Shown here: positions 16,401 through 24,521 of the stretch, piece by piece
Layout of the letters: each line of letters opens with the position of its first letter
Numbering within the stretch: the first letter of the stretch is position 1
DNA from: a virus
Direction: 5' to 3' (one strand)
DNA length: 64,000 nucleotides
Virus record (IMG/VR): IMGVR_UViG_3300036770_007174
Span: 1 to 64,000 of that record
The notes under the pieces: generated by a model
Database searches by the model: none
The model's input: only the letters and a program-made list of their open reading frames with translations
What the model was told of the DNA's origin: nothing
Program-made: the position numbers and the translations under genes

Positions 16401-18443
16401 GAGGCGATCAACGCTGCCTTCGACAAGGCGATCGAGACCGCCCGTACGTACGGGCTCGCCGAGGATAAGCTCAACACGGAGCGGGCGCGGCAGATCGCGG
16501 CACTGGAAGCCCAGCGCGCGGAGACGCTGCGTCAGGGCGAGGTGGCACTGGCGATCCGTCGCCTGACCGCCGAGGGCAACAGCGAGGCCGCCGACCTGGC
16601 CAGGCAGACCGAGGCGGCCCGGCAGGAGACGCAGGCCTTCACCGAGCAGCTCGAGGCGCTCGCCATCGCCGCGGCCGAGAAGTCCCGCCTTCTCGTCGAA
16701 CTGGAGGAGACCCAGGCCGCCGAGCGGGCAGCGATCATAGAACGCTATGCCGACCAGGCACGGGATGCGCTGCTGCGCACCGGCGGGTCTATCCGCGCCT
16801 ATCTCGACAACCTGCGTGCTGGTGCAAGCGGTGGCGCGTCGCCGACCGATCGCCTCGTCGAGGCACAGAACGCCTTTGGGCGGGACCTGGCGCTGGCGCG
16901 CGGTGGGGATGCCGATGCCCTGGCCCGGATCACGCAGACCGCGGACACGCTGCTTACCGCCAGCCGGGCGATGGACGCCTCGGGGGCCGACTTTCAGGCT
17001 CTGCGGCAGTTCGTCATCTCCAGCCTGGAGAACCTGCCGGCCACCCAGTCCTACGACGCGCAAATCCTCGCCGCCCTGCAGCGCCTCGGCGGCTCGGTGA
17101 ATGTGCAGGTCGGTGTCGAGGTCATCCGCGTCATCACCGAGGCGCTGAACGCCCTGCCGGACGCCGACCGGACGCGGTTGGTGCAGAGCGCCACCGTGCT
17201 GCGTACCGTCGAGGAACGGATGGGCCGGTTGCTGTCTGACGTCGAGGTCGACGCCCTGGTGCAGGGCGCCGTCATCCGTCGCGACGTCGAGCAATCGATG
17301 CAGCGCGACCTCTCCGTCGCCGAGCGTGCCGGGCTGGTGCAGGCCGCGGACATCACCCGGGCCATCCAGCAGGCCATGGCGCGCGACCTGTCGCCCGCAG
17401 AGCGGGCCGGGCTGCTGTGGGACGCCGACATCACTCGCGCCGTCCAGCAGGCGATGGGACGCGACCTGTCCGCGGCTGAGCGTGCGAGGCTCGTGCAGGC
17501 CAGCGAGGTCCTGCGTAGCATCGAGCAGACGATCGGGCGGAACCTCTCTGACGTCGAGCGTGACACCCTGGTGCAGGGCGCCAGCGTCGAACGGGTGATC
17601 GAGCAGGCCATCGGACGCGACCTCTCCGTCGAGGAGCGTGCCGGGCTGGTCCAGGCCGCCAGTGTCATCCGCACCGTGGAGCAGCAGCTGGGCCGGCAGC
17701 TCACTGCCGCCGAGCGGGCGCTGGTCTACGAGAGCACCACCGTGGTGCGCGGGATCAGCCAGACCATCTTCCCCGCCACCGGCACCATCATCGTGCCGGA
17801 GAATGAGGCGGTACTGCGCGGCATCTTCCAGCAGGTGCTCGCGGCGACCGGGGCGCAACTTCTGACCGACGAGAGCATCACCCGCATCATCCGCCAGGCG
17901 GTCGAGACCACAGAGACCATCCAGATCAGCCGCTCGATCGACGACAAGCTGTCCGGACTGCTCACCACGGCCAACGCCATCCTGGCCACCATGCGCGACG
18001 ACATCGCCGCCACGCGGGGCTTCACCAACCAGGTGGTGCAGAACACCCAGACGCTGATCGACGGTCGCCCCGGCGATGGCGGCGAAGGTGGTGCCTTCGC
18101 CTTCGGTGGCGTGTTTGCCGGCGGCAATGTGATCCCCTTCGCGCGGGGCGGTGTGCCCGACCTGGTGCACCAGCCGACCATGGCGCCCATGGCGTTGTTC
18201 GGCGAGGCCGGTCCCGAGGCGATCATGCCGCTGCGCCGTGGCAGCGATGGCCGGCTCGGTGTGCAGGCCCGTGTCCCGGCACTCGATCTCGGAGCACTGG
18301 TCGCCGCCATCGATCGCCTGGAGCGCGCTATACGCGAGGTCGGCGCCCTGCAGGCCAGCGAGACGCGCGCCGGTGTGGCCTCTGTCGTCGACGAACTGCA
18401 GCGGGTCACCGCCCCGCTCCGCCGCCTCGCGCAGGCCAGCTGA
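13428..18443 (+). CDS. tail tape measure protein
   Basis: 1671 residues, the longest late gene. The first about 30 residues (VGIRVSTEGADRARRELEQFG) open the usual tape-measure head. A tape-measure N-terminal domain follows, with 'LFRLSQQTGIAVADSAGAF' and 'ALASGVLQGDELRSLLENMP' (about 140-235). Coiled coil follows (about 330-610), then a long glycine-rich hydrophobic stretch (about 665-845) that could insert in the host membrane. Residues about 1229-1436 hold eight copies of a 26-residue repeat. The C-terminus contains 'GGVPDLVHQPTMAPMALFGEAGPEAIMPL' (key residues LFGEAGPEAIMPL), a hallmark of phage tape measures. At roughly 0.15 nm per residue it would set a tail near 250 nm, a rule-of-thumb estimate. 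Confidence 0.93.
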   Translation: MSGSVARTVGIRVSTEGADRARRELEQFGTAGEAALRRVEVASAAASPGLQRLAGASDIATRAFQGMGGSLGTVGSTFAGVSVAAGGLTAGIVAMGAAAVAAGVQIAKAGDTATAVLARLASATGSASAAERAFEGLFRLSQQTGIAVADSAGAFARFAVAAKEVGATNDQVLKLVGGLQKAGIVAGASAEETGAATQQLAQALASGVLQGDELRSLLENMPQLAQALARELGVGIGQLRQMGSEGKLTADRVLPALIAAGEKLAAEFDKLPPTMGRAFGVLGAAMDNFASQLDKALGLSQAIAKAAMEAAAAVNAVQRYVAPTDRQAAENDVARTRARLEGLRAAPAMDDGSDPARGYSPVQRAQLQAAATARQTALRQAESEYRAANDRLAEIEREGQRERFGDFVTAQAKAADAARVRAAQDVREVVEANDKKLKATREYQEQLQKIARAEAAGVTTLPGGAAFDATRARADALREYQDKLAKANEEGQKATKLADEQAAKVGKVSEALAIELDRQTRLADAQRQGTGAIQALNTELEIERQLREAGIPPIEKRTVAQQREADAIEKTVRQIEAQRAAVKSAQDDQKKLDDARREQEQQVKSTTDDVVHYAGDRFADLFSRTGRGWAGLMDDLYRLAVSTFARIAAEAMIRPIVTPIVQGIFGGGIGGIAGVGGTSGGTSLLGLLGLGNLGETLGLTGPGGLLSSIGSGLGLTGAGGLLGATAITGWGTSTSAALGAMGGAYGPASLAQLQAFGGGGLFGGTGATFGSLLGGAGAGFGAGMLLNGLLGGNQTGGMVGSGIGAAAGAALGSIIPGIGTLLGGILGGAAGGGLGGLFGPGESVRGFGLRLQSAGWGPDATPSNAMADQLLPIDYRYYNDSGKTVFAQAEQVVAATNAYLAQRGLQVGGVSVIGGNKNGADYSWADAGSVEEAYTRLRFASRDNADLTRSLQGKTFSGVDKLAQWVDGFLAAQAEIDKLGTAPLAAFTQQVEAINAAFDKAIETARTYGLAEDKLNTERARQIAALEAQRAETLRQGEVALAIRRLTAEGNSEAADLARQTEAARQETQAFTEQLEALAIAAAEKSRLLVELEETQAAERAAIIERYADQARDALLRTGGSIRAYLDNLRAGASGGASPTDRLVEAQNAFGRDLALARGGDADALARITQTADTLLTASRAMDASGADFQALRQFVISSLENLPATQSYDAQILAALQRLGGSVNVQVGVEVIRVITEALNALPDADRTRLVQSATVLRTVEERMGRLLSDVEVDALVQGAVIRRDVEQSMQRDLSVAERAGLVQAADITRAIQQAMARDLSPAERAGLLWDADITRAVQQAMGRDLSAAERARLVQASEVLRSIEQTIGRNLSDVERDTLVQGASVERVIEQAIGRDLSVEERAGLVQAASVIRTVEQQLGRQLTAAERALVYESTTVVRGISQTIFPATGTIIVPENEAVLRGIFQQVLAATGAQLLTDESITRIIRQAVETTETIQISRSIDDKLSGLLTTANAILATMRDDIAATRGFTNQVVQNTQTLIDGRPGDGGEGGAFAFGGVFAGGNVIPFARGGVPDLVHQPTMAPMALFGEAGPEAIMPLRRGSDGRLGVQARVPALDLGALVAAIDRLERAIREVGALQASETRAGVASVVDELQRVTAPLRRLAQAS
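17112..17735 (+). repeat. eight tandem 78-bp coding repeats (26 residues) in the tape measure
   Basis: Copies start at 17112, 17190, 17268, 17346, 17424, 17502, 17580 and 17658. A decayed ninth follows. The protein consensus is roughly x-x-V-I-R-x-V-E-Q-x-M-G-R-D-L-S-x-x-E-R-x-x-L-V-Q-x. DNA copies differ at many third positions, so the array is old or under protein-level selection. It lies fully in frame inside the tape measure. Confidence 0.85.
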
Positions 18444-18503
18444 GTCGGACAGCTCGCCAGCGACACACGCACCAACGTCCATCCCACACTCCTGGAGCCC
18501 AGC

Positions 18504-20594
18504 ATGGCGGACGGTCTCGTCACCCTGGTGGAGGCGACGGCCTACGATCCGTCCGTCTCCAACAAGCTGATCCGCTCCGAGGAACTGGACAACGCCGGCT
18601 GGGGCAAGAGCGGCGCCACCATCACGGCCAATGCCACCCTCGCCCCAGACGGCACCGGCACCGCCGACACCATCGTCGAGACCGCCACGAACGCCTTCCA
18701 CGTCGTCTCGCAATACGTGAGCGGCATCACTGCCGGCGTACCGGTCATGGCTTCGGGACACCTCAAGGCCGCCGGCCGCAGCCGCGTGCGCATCCAGACC
18801 GATACCAGCCCCAACAACGGCACCGCCGACTTCGACCTCGCCACCGGCACCATCTCCGGCACCACCGGCATCGCCTCCGCCCCACGCCTCATCCCGCTCG
18901 GCGATGGCTGGTGGCGTTTTGCCGTGCTCTGGACCCCGACCGGCTCCGTCGCCCTCGGCATCAAGCTGATCCTCGCCGCTGGGTCCTTCGGCATCGCCTA
19001 TGCCGGCGACGGTATCTCCGGCATGCACGCCTGGGGGTTCATGCTCGACCCCTCCGGGCAGCTCAACGACTACATCCGCACGACCGGCGTCGCCGGGCCC
19101 GGCATCCGCATGCTGCGCTTTGCCAGTGGCCGCGGCCGCACGACTGGTCCCGCCGACACGCCGCCGCACGTGCACTTCGAGCCGCGGTTGCAGCAGCCGG
19201 TCAACTTCAGCCGCACCCTGTTCAGCAATGCCCGCGTCACTGGCGGTGCCTCGATCGGTGCCGGCGAGATCGTGCTCAACAACACCGACCAGGCCCTGGC
19301 CTCCTTGCGCACCCTTGGCCTCGACGGTCGCGACATCACCGTCCGCGTCGGCGCCCAGGACGCGCCGTACCCCAGCGGCTTCACCACCTTCCTGACCGGC
19401 ACTGCCGAGCAGGTGGAGATTGGCGCCCGCACGGCGACGATCCGCCTCCGCGACCGGCTTCAGCTGCTGTCCCTGCCGCTCCAGTCCAACCGCTACGCCG
19501 GGAGCAACGTGCTGCCCTCCGGGGCGGAGGGCACCGCTGACGACATCAAGGGCCAGCCCAAGCCACTGCTCTATGGCCGGCGCTACCAGGTGCCGCCGGT
19601 GCTGGTGAACACTGCCAAGCTCACCTACCAGCTGCATGACGGGCCGATGCAGGCGGTCGACGGCGTCTACGACATGGGCGTCGCGCTCACCGCCGGCGCC
19701 GACTTCGCCAACCTTGCCGCCCTCGAAGCGGCCACCCCGGGCGCCGGCACCTACATCACCTGCTTGGCGCTCGGCTTGTTCCGCCTGGGTGCCGCACCAG
19801 CTGGACGGGTCACAGCCGATGCTCGCGGCGATAGCACAGGCGGCTATGTCGGCAAGGCCGGGGAGATCACCCAGCGCATCCTGACCGGTCGCTGCGGCGT
19901 CGCAGTCGGCGATCTGGATGCGGCGTCCTTCACCGCACTGAACACCACGGCTCCTGGGGAATGCGGTGTGTTCCTGACCGGCGAGACGAACCGACAGCAG
20001 GCGATCGACCTGCTGCTCGCCTCCGTCGGCGCTTGGCTGGCGCCGACGCGGACAGGGACATGGCAGGTGGGACAATTGGCCGCCCCGTCCGGGTCGCCGG
20101 TTGCCACTCTGACCGATGTCGAGATCCTGTCGCTCGACAGCCGCGCCACCAATGACGACACGCGCGGGGTGCCGGTCTGGCGAGTCACCGTTCGCTACAA
20201 GCCCTACAGCCAGGCGTCCGCTGCCGATATCGCCGGCAGCGTATCCGCAGCCCGCTGCGCAGAACTGCTCCAGACCTGGCGCGACACCACCGCCAGCGAT
20301 GCCACCATCCAGACCAAGCACCTCCTGGCCCAAGAACTGATTCGCGAGACGGCTTTGACCACTGCCGGCGACGCGGCCACCGAAGCGGCCCGGCTGCTCG
20401 CCCTGCACGGCGTGCGGCGGGACTTCGTCCAGGCCGAAGTCTGGCTGTCCGAGAGCGCGGCCGCCCTCGACCTAGGCCAGGTCGTGCGCCTCGTCACGCC
20501 GCGCCTAGGCTACGGGCCCAGGCGGGACTTCGTGGTGGTCGGCATCGCGCTGGATGGTCGCCGCCAGCGCCTGACCCTCGACTTGTGGGGATGA
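18504..20594 (+). CDS. tail-tip/baseplate protein with N-terminal carbohydrate-binding-like module
   Basis: 696 residues. Residues about 15-200 form a jelly-roll-like module (LIRSEELDNAGWGK, APDGTGTADT, GDGWWRFAV, GMHAWGFML). The same pattern recurs in the fibre protein at 23263. The rest (about 230-696) is beta-rich with 'GFTTFLTGTAEQVEIGARTATIRLRDR'-type sequence (key residues TGTAEQVE, RLRDRLQLL). It ends in 'LDLGQVVRLVTPRLGYGPRRDFVVVGIALD', as in tail hub/baseplate proteins that follow tape measures. It probably joins tail tube and fibres and touches cell-surface glycans. The ribosome site is CTGGAG before ATG 18504. Confidence 0.65.
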   Translation: MADGLVTLVEATAYDPSVSNKLIRSEELDNAGWGKSGATITANATLAPDGTGTADTIVETATNAFHVVSQYVSGITAGVPVMASGHLKAAGRSRVRIQTDTSPNNGTADFDLATGTISGTTGIASAPRLIPLGDGWWRFAVLWTPTGSVALGIKLILAAGSFGIAYAGDGISGMHAWGFMLDPSGQLNDYIRTTGVAGPGIRMLRFASGRGRTTGPADTPPHVHFEPRLQQPVNFSRTLFSNARVTGGASIGAGEIVLNNTDQALASLRTLGLDGRDITVRVGAQDAPYPSGFTTFLTGTAEQVEIGARTATIRLRDRLQLLSLPLQSNRYAGSNVLPSGAEGTADDIKGQPKPLLYGRRYQVPPVLVNTAKLTYQLHDGPMQAVDGVYDMGVALTAGADFANLAALEAATPGAGTYITCLALGLFRLGAAPAGRVTADARGDSTGGYVGKAGEITQRILTGRCGVAVGDLDAASFTALNTTAPGECGVFLTGETNRQQAIDLLLASVGAWLAPTRTGTWQVGQLAAPSGSPVATLTDVEILSLDSRATNDDTRGVPVWRVTVRYKPYSQASAADIAGSVSAARCAELLQTWRDTTASDATIQTKHLLAQELIRETALTTAGDAATEAARLLALHGVRRDFVQAEVWLSESAAALDLGQVVRLVTPRLGYGPRRDFVVVGIALDGRRQRLTLDLWG

Positions 20595-20596
20595 CC

Positions 20597-21640
20597 TCAG
20601 GCGATCCCCAGCAGACGCTCAGCCGTCCCACCCAAGATCGCAGCCCGCTGCTCGTCTGTCAGGTCGGGCGTTTTCATCACCAGGTCCACCTCGGTGCTGG
20701 TCCAGGGGAACGGATAGTCGGTGCCCATCACCACGTGCTCGGCGCCGACCTCGGCGATCAGGTGCCGCAGCGCCTCCGGCGTGAACACGATCGTGTCGAA
20801 GAACAGCTGGCCATCCCTGAGGTAGGCGGTGGGCGGCTTCTTCGGCAGCGGACCGACCCGATGGGGAAAGGTGCGGATCACTGCATCGGACCGATTGGCA
20901 TAGGAGGGCAGGTATCCGCCGCCATGTGCGGCGCAAATGCGCAGGCCGGGATAGCGATCGAGCGTGCCCTCAAAGATCAGATGCGACAGCGCGATCGTCG
21001 TCTCCAGCGGGTTGCCGATCGTGTTCGACAGCAGCCCATTGCCCTTCAGACGGCCGGAGGCATCGAGTTCCCGCGTCCCCTGGGGGTGCAGGAAGACCAG
21101 CGCGCCCAGCTCGTCGCACTTAGCCCAGAACGGGTTGAATTTCGGGTCCGCCAGTTCCAACCCTTCGACACTGCCGCCGACACCCACGCCGCGGAAGCCG
21201 AGCTTCTTCACCGCGTGCTCCACCTGCTCGGCGGCAAGCTCCGGATGCTGCAGGGCCACAGTGGCAAAGGCGGTGAACCACTCCGGGTTGGCATCCCGAA
21301 ACCCTGCCAGGGCCTCATTCTGGATACGGATAATCTCCGCAGCCGCATCGCGCTCGGTGGCATACCACCAGGGATTGATCGACAGGACCTCCATGTCGAT
21401 GCCCTGCGCATCCATGGCCGCGACGCGGCTGGACGTATCGGACAGCAGCAGATCGCGAGCGTCTATGCGCCGGCCAAGCACCGCATGGGCTTCGGGCACT
21501 TCGCAGTGGGCATGGATATCGATGGTCCGCACGCGGCGGCCACCGATCATCACCTCGCGGCGACGCGGTTGGCTGTGCCCCTGGCGGTGGCCTTCCGCTG
21601 CGCGGGTGAATGCGCAGCCGCAGAACATGATGCCTGCCAT
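20597..21640 (-). CDS. amidohydrolase family 2 (ACMSD-like) enzyme (cargo gene)
   Basis: 347 residues on the opposite strand. Metal-site motifs of the ACMSD/gamma-resorcylate decarboxylase branch are present: TIDIHAHC (H43, H45), LVFLHPQG (His), ICAAHGGGYLP (His) and VMGTDYPFPW (Asp). These are zinc-dependent decarboxylases or hydrolases acting on aromatic or muconate-type acids; the substrate here is unknown. The start at 21640 keeps an N-terminal FCGCAF motif seen in related proteins; ATG 21550 is a shorter option. The stop lies two bases past the tail-tip gene stop, so the two genes converge. It is the second inverted metabolic gene in the tail module. Confidence 0.88.
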   Translation of the reverse strand: MAGIMFCGCAFTRAAEGHRQGHSQPRRREVMIGGRRVRTIDIHAHCEVPEAHAVLGRRIDARDLLLSDTSSRVAAMDAQGIDMEVLSINPWWYATERDAAAEIIRIQNEALAGFRDANPEWFTAFATVALQHPELAAEQVEHAVKKLGFRGVGVGGSVEGLELADPKFNPFWAKCDELGALVFLHPQGTRELDASGRLKGNGLLSNTIGNPLETTIALSHLIFEGTLDRYPGLRICAAHGGGYLPSYANRSDAVIRTFPHRVGPLPKKPPTAYLRDGQLFFDTIVFTPEALRHLIAEVGAEHVVMGTDYPFPWTSTEVDLVMKTPDLTDEQRAAILGGTAERLLGIA

Positions 21641-21824
21641 GTCGACGTCCTCCAGTTTCGCCGACTCTCGCCCAGCGCCTGCAACGGTTCAATGGCTGCC
21701 GCAGCGCCCATCATCAGAAGCGCTCCAGCGATTGAGCGCCCCGTCGCCAACTTGCCCAGCCGACAGACGCTCGCGCCGGAACCAGCAATGCAGGGCGGAC
21801 CCAACACGAGAGGACTGAACGGAG

Positions 21825-22682
21825 ATGGCAAAGCTCCAGCTCTCCCTCGCCAACGTCGCGGACGGCGGGACGCTTTCCGGCGGCCTCTGGCTCGGCACCG
21901 CGCCGCTGGCCAACCTGCAACAGCGCTTGCTGTCCAAGGTCGCTCGCTCCGTCGACCTGCTCGCCACTAGCACGCGCCTTGATGTCGACCTCGGCACCGC
22001 CAGCACCATCGTGCGCTTCGTGGGCCTCGCCCGGCACAACCTCACCACGGCGGCGACCTATCGCATCACCGCCGGCACCACGGTCGGTGGGACGGACCTC
22101 TACGACAGCACCACCCTGCCGGTCTGGCCCGCCGTCTATCTCCCCGAGGACCTCGAATGGGAGGATGACAACTGGTGGGAGGGGCAGATCACTGCCGCTG
22201 AGGCCGAAGGCTACCCCATCGCCCTGGAACACGACGTCGGCAGCAACATCCGTGCCCGCTATTGGCGCATCGCCTTCTCTGACCTCACCAACCCGGCTGG
22301 CTACGTCGAGCTCGCCCGCCTGTGGATGGGTCCGCTCTGGTCGCCACAGCGCAACCTCAGCTACGGCGCCGGCCTCACCTGGGAAGCGCGGTCCATCGCC
22401 GAATACTCCCTCGGCGGCGTGCTGTTCAGCGAGCCGCGCCCACCCGCCCGCGTGCTGCGCCTCACCCTCAACGCCCTGAACGACGCCGAAGCCTACGGCA
22501 CCATCCTCGATGCCCAGCGCCGTGTCGGCACCGACGGCGAGGTCTGGGTCATCCCCAATTGGGACGACGCCGCCCGGCGCTTCAAGCGGGACTTCCTCGC
22601 CCGCTTCCGCCGCTTCGATCCCATCGCCCAGGTCCACAACCGCCTGCACGAGACCAGCTTCGAACTGGAGGAGCGTCTATGA
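21825..22682 (+). CDS. phage tail-associated protein (285 aa, unknown domain)
   Basis: 285 residues starting MAKLQLSLANVADGGTLSGG. The sequence is beta-rich, with a discoidin/galactose-binding-like look: paired aromatic patches such as EWEDDNWWEG and a repeated 'YWRIAFSDLTNPAGYVELARL' type strand (key residues YWRIAF, YVELARL). It ends in a 'RFRRFDPIAQVHNRLHETSFELEE' closing strand common in tail-tip structural proteins. I cannot name a family. Context after the tail-tip protein suggests a baseplate or receptor-contact component. It overlaps the next gene by four bases. Confidence 0.6.
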   Translation: MAKLQLSLANVADGGTLSGGLWLGTAPLANLQQRLLSKVARSVDLLATSTRLDVDLGTASTIVRFVGLARHNLTTAATYRITAGTTVGGTDLYDSTTLPVWPAVYLPEDLEWEDDNWWEGQITAAEAEGYPIALEHDVGSNIRARYWRIAFSDLTNPAGYVELARLWMGPLWSPQRNLSYGAGLTWEARSIAEYSLGGVLFSEPRPPARVLRLTLNALNDAEAYGTILDAQRRVGTDGEVWVIPNWDDAARRFKRDFLARFRRFDPIAQVHNRLHETSFELEERL

Positions 22683-23260
22683 GTACGAATGATTGGGCAT
22701 TGCTCCAGGCACTGACCGACCAGAGTTTTGCCAACGGCGCCTTCCGGCAGACCCTGCGCCCCGCCTTCAATGCCGTCGGCGCCACCGGACAGGATGCCGC
22801 CGCCTACGCCGAACTCGCCCTTGCCTATGCCACCGCCGGGGCGGGCAGTCTGGCTACGCAACTGGCTCTCGGCACGCCGGCCAATGGCGTCGGAAACGAG
22901 CCGATGGACCTGCCGCGCCTAGCCTATCTCGACAGCGGCGGCTTCCGGCCGTGGGACATGGCGCTGTCGCTTTATCCCAACACCCAGAACGCCACCTATC
23001 AGATCACCCCCCACGACGCCGGCAAGCTGCTGCTCTGCACCAACGGCACCCGCACCTGGACCCTGCCGGTGGCCACCGATGTCTGGCTAGGCTGGACCTG
23101 CCGGCTGCGCAACCGCAGTGGTGCCACCCTGACCCTGAACACCGGTGCCGCCACCGACGCCATCAACGGCGGCACCGCCGGCGTCGGCATCACGGTCGCC
23201 ACCAGTTCCGCGATCCTCACCGTCGTCTGCACCGGCAGCGCATCCTTCGAGGTGGCATAA
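22679..23260 (+). CDS. phage tail fibre-like protein (193 aa)
   Basis: 193 residues starting MSTNDWALLQALTDQSFANG. It has an alpha-helical N-terminal part with 'FRQTLRPAFNAVGATGQDAAAYAELALAYA'-type sequence (key residues FRQTLRPAFN), then a beta-rich C-terminal half (about 110-193). That half contains 'TRTWTLP' and 'TCRLRNRSGATLTLNTG', a pattern seen in phage tail fibre and spike tips. No catalytic motif is visible. ATGA overlap with the upstream gene and a 2-base gap to the next show tight coupling. Confidence 0.55.
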   Translation: MSTNDWALLQALTDQSFANGAFRQTLRPAFNAVGATGQDAAAYAELALAYATAGAGSLATQLALGTPANGVGNEPMDLPRLAYLDSGGFRPWDMALSLYPNTQNATYQITPHDAGKLLLCTNGTRTWTLPVATDVWLGWTCRLRNRSGATLTLNTGAATDAINGGTAGVGITVATSSAILTVVCTGSASFEVA

Positions 23261-23262
23261 CC

Positions 23263-24510
23263 ATGTCCGTCGAACCCGCCATCAACTGGCAGTTCCACAA
23301 GGCGCCGGGGCTGATCGACCCGCGCGCCCGCTTCACCCGGACCGGGGCTGCCCGCAGTGTCGGGCGCACTGGCCTGCTTCGGGCCGTGCCGGCCAACACC
23401 GGCCGTTGGCAGCACCATCCCGTCACTGGCGTCTGTGAGGGGCTGCTGATCGAGCCACAGCGCACCAACCTACTGTTGCGCAGCGAGGAACTGGACACTG
23501 CTCCCTGGTCCGCGGCCAACCTGACCGTCACCCCCAATGCCACCACCGCCCCGGATGGCACCACGACGGCGGATACGCTCACCGCAACGGCCACCGGCGG
23601 CAAGCTGGCCCAAGCCGTCACCATCACCGCCGGGCGCGGCATTGCCTTCGTGGTGTTCGTCAAGGCAGCCGCGAGCGGCTTCGCGGTGCTGGAGCTGAGC
23701 GACGGCAGCAACACCATCCAAGTCTGGTTCAACCTGGTCAGCGGCGCCGTCGGAACCCACACCGCCGGTGCCGGCACGCTGCTCTACAGCGCCAAGACGA
23801 TCGAGGCGCAGGGGGCCGGCTGGTATCGCTGCGCCATCGAGGCCACCAGCACGACGGTCACCGCGATCGCCGCGTCGATCGCGCCCGCTGCGGCCGACAG
23901 CACCCAGCCGGCCGCCACCAACAGCATCCATGCCTGGGGCGCGCACCTGGAGGCGGAGGCCACACTCACCAACCCCACCAGCTACATCCCCACCACCACG
24001 GCCTCCGTTACCCGCGGGGCCGACAACCTCTACCTCGACGTCGACACGCGCTGGTTCAACCCCAGCGAGGGGACGATGATCTTCGAGTATGTCAACCGGA
24101 TCGTGCCGGGGCAGACCGGCGGCAGTGCGCTGGTCTATGGTGGCTTCGGACTGACCTTCAACGACACCTTCTACCTCTCGCGCTTCACCACCGGGCAGTT
24201 GGTTCTGAATACGCGGGCCGCCGGCACCGGTTATTCCGCCATCACCCGGCCGTTCGGCTTCGCCAACGCGGTGATCTTCCGCATGGCCATCGCCTGGGCG
24301 AACCTGGACGCAGCGTTCTGCCTCGATGGCGGCACGGTCAGCGGGCACGCACTATGCCCCTTGCCAGCCACGCCGGCGCGCATCGCCATTGGCGCGGCGC
24401 CCTGGTCGGAGCCGTCCTCGTCCTCGCTCGCCAACGCCACCTGCCGGGCGTTCCAGTACTTCCCGCGCCGGCTGTCCAATGCCCTGCTGCAGACGCTGAC
24501 GGCCCCATAG
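23263..24510 (+). CDS. phage spike/fibre protein with carbohydrate-binding-like and LamG-like modules
   Basis: 415 residues. After an N-terminal 'NWQFHKAPGLIDPRARFTRTGAARSVGRTG' segment (key residues ARFTRTG) comes a module at about 70-250 (LLLRSEELDTAPW, APDGTTTADT, GAGWYRCAIE, IHAWGAHLE) homologous to that in the 18504 gene. A concanavalin/LamG-like beta sandwich follows (about 255-415, GTMIFEYVNRIV, ALVYGGFG). This architecture matches proteins labelled 'phage head spike fibre domain'. The likely role is binding host-surface sugars. No enzyme motif is visible. Confidence 0.65.
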   Translation: MSVEPAINWQFHKAPGLIDPRARFTRTGAARSVGRTGLLRAVPANTGRWQHHPVTGVCEGLLIEPQRTNLLLRSEELDTAPWSAANLTVTPNATTAPDGTTTADTLTATATGGKLAQAVTITAGRGIAFVVFVKAAASGFAVLELSDGSNTIQVWFNLVSGAVGTHTAGAGTLLYSAKTIEAQGAGWYRCAIEATSTTVTAIAASIAPAAADSTQPAATNSIHAWGAHLEAEATLTNPTSYIPTTTASVTRGADNLYLDVDTRWFNPSEGTMIFEYVNRIVPGQTGGSALVYGGFGLTFNDTFYLSRFTTGQLVLNTRAAGTGYSAITRPFGFANAVIFRMAIAWANLDAAFCLDGGTVSGHALCPLPATPARIAIGAAPWSEPSSSSLANATCRAFQYFPRRLSNALLQTLTAP

Positions 24511-24521
24511 GAGCTCCCGCC

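Noticed and set aside
17112-17735. Regular 78-base repeats that could suggest a CRISPR array
   Set aside because: There are no distinct spacers, the copies vary in third positions, and the repeat is in frame with the tape measure; it encodes a protein repeat.
16038-20408. Very long leftward open frame (1456 codons) across the tape measure and tail-tip genes
   Set aside because: It mirrors high-GC coding frames on the plus strand, shows Gly/Arg/Asp/His-rich composition without domains, and has no ribosome site. The same holds for the leftward frames at 1435-3285, 4308-5780 and 5083-6933.
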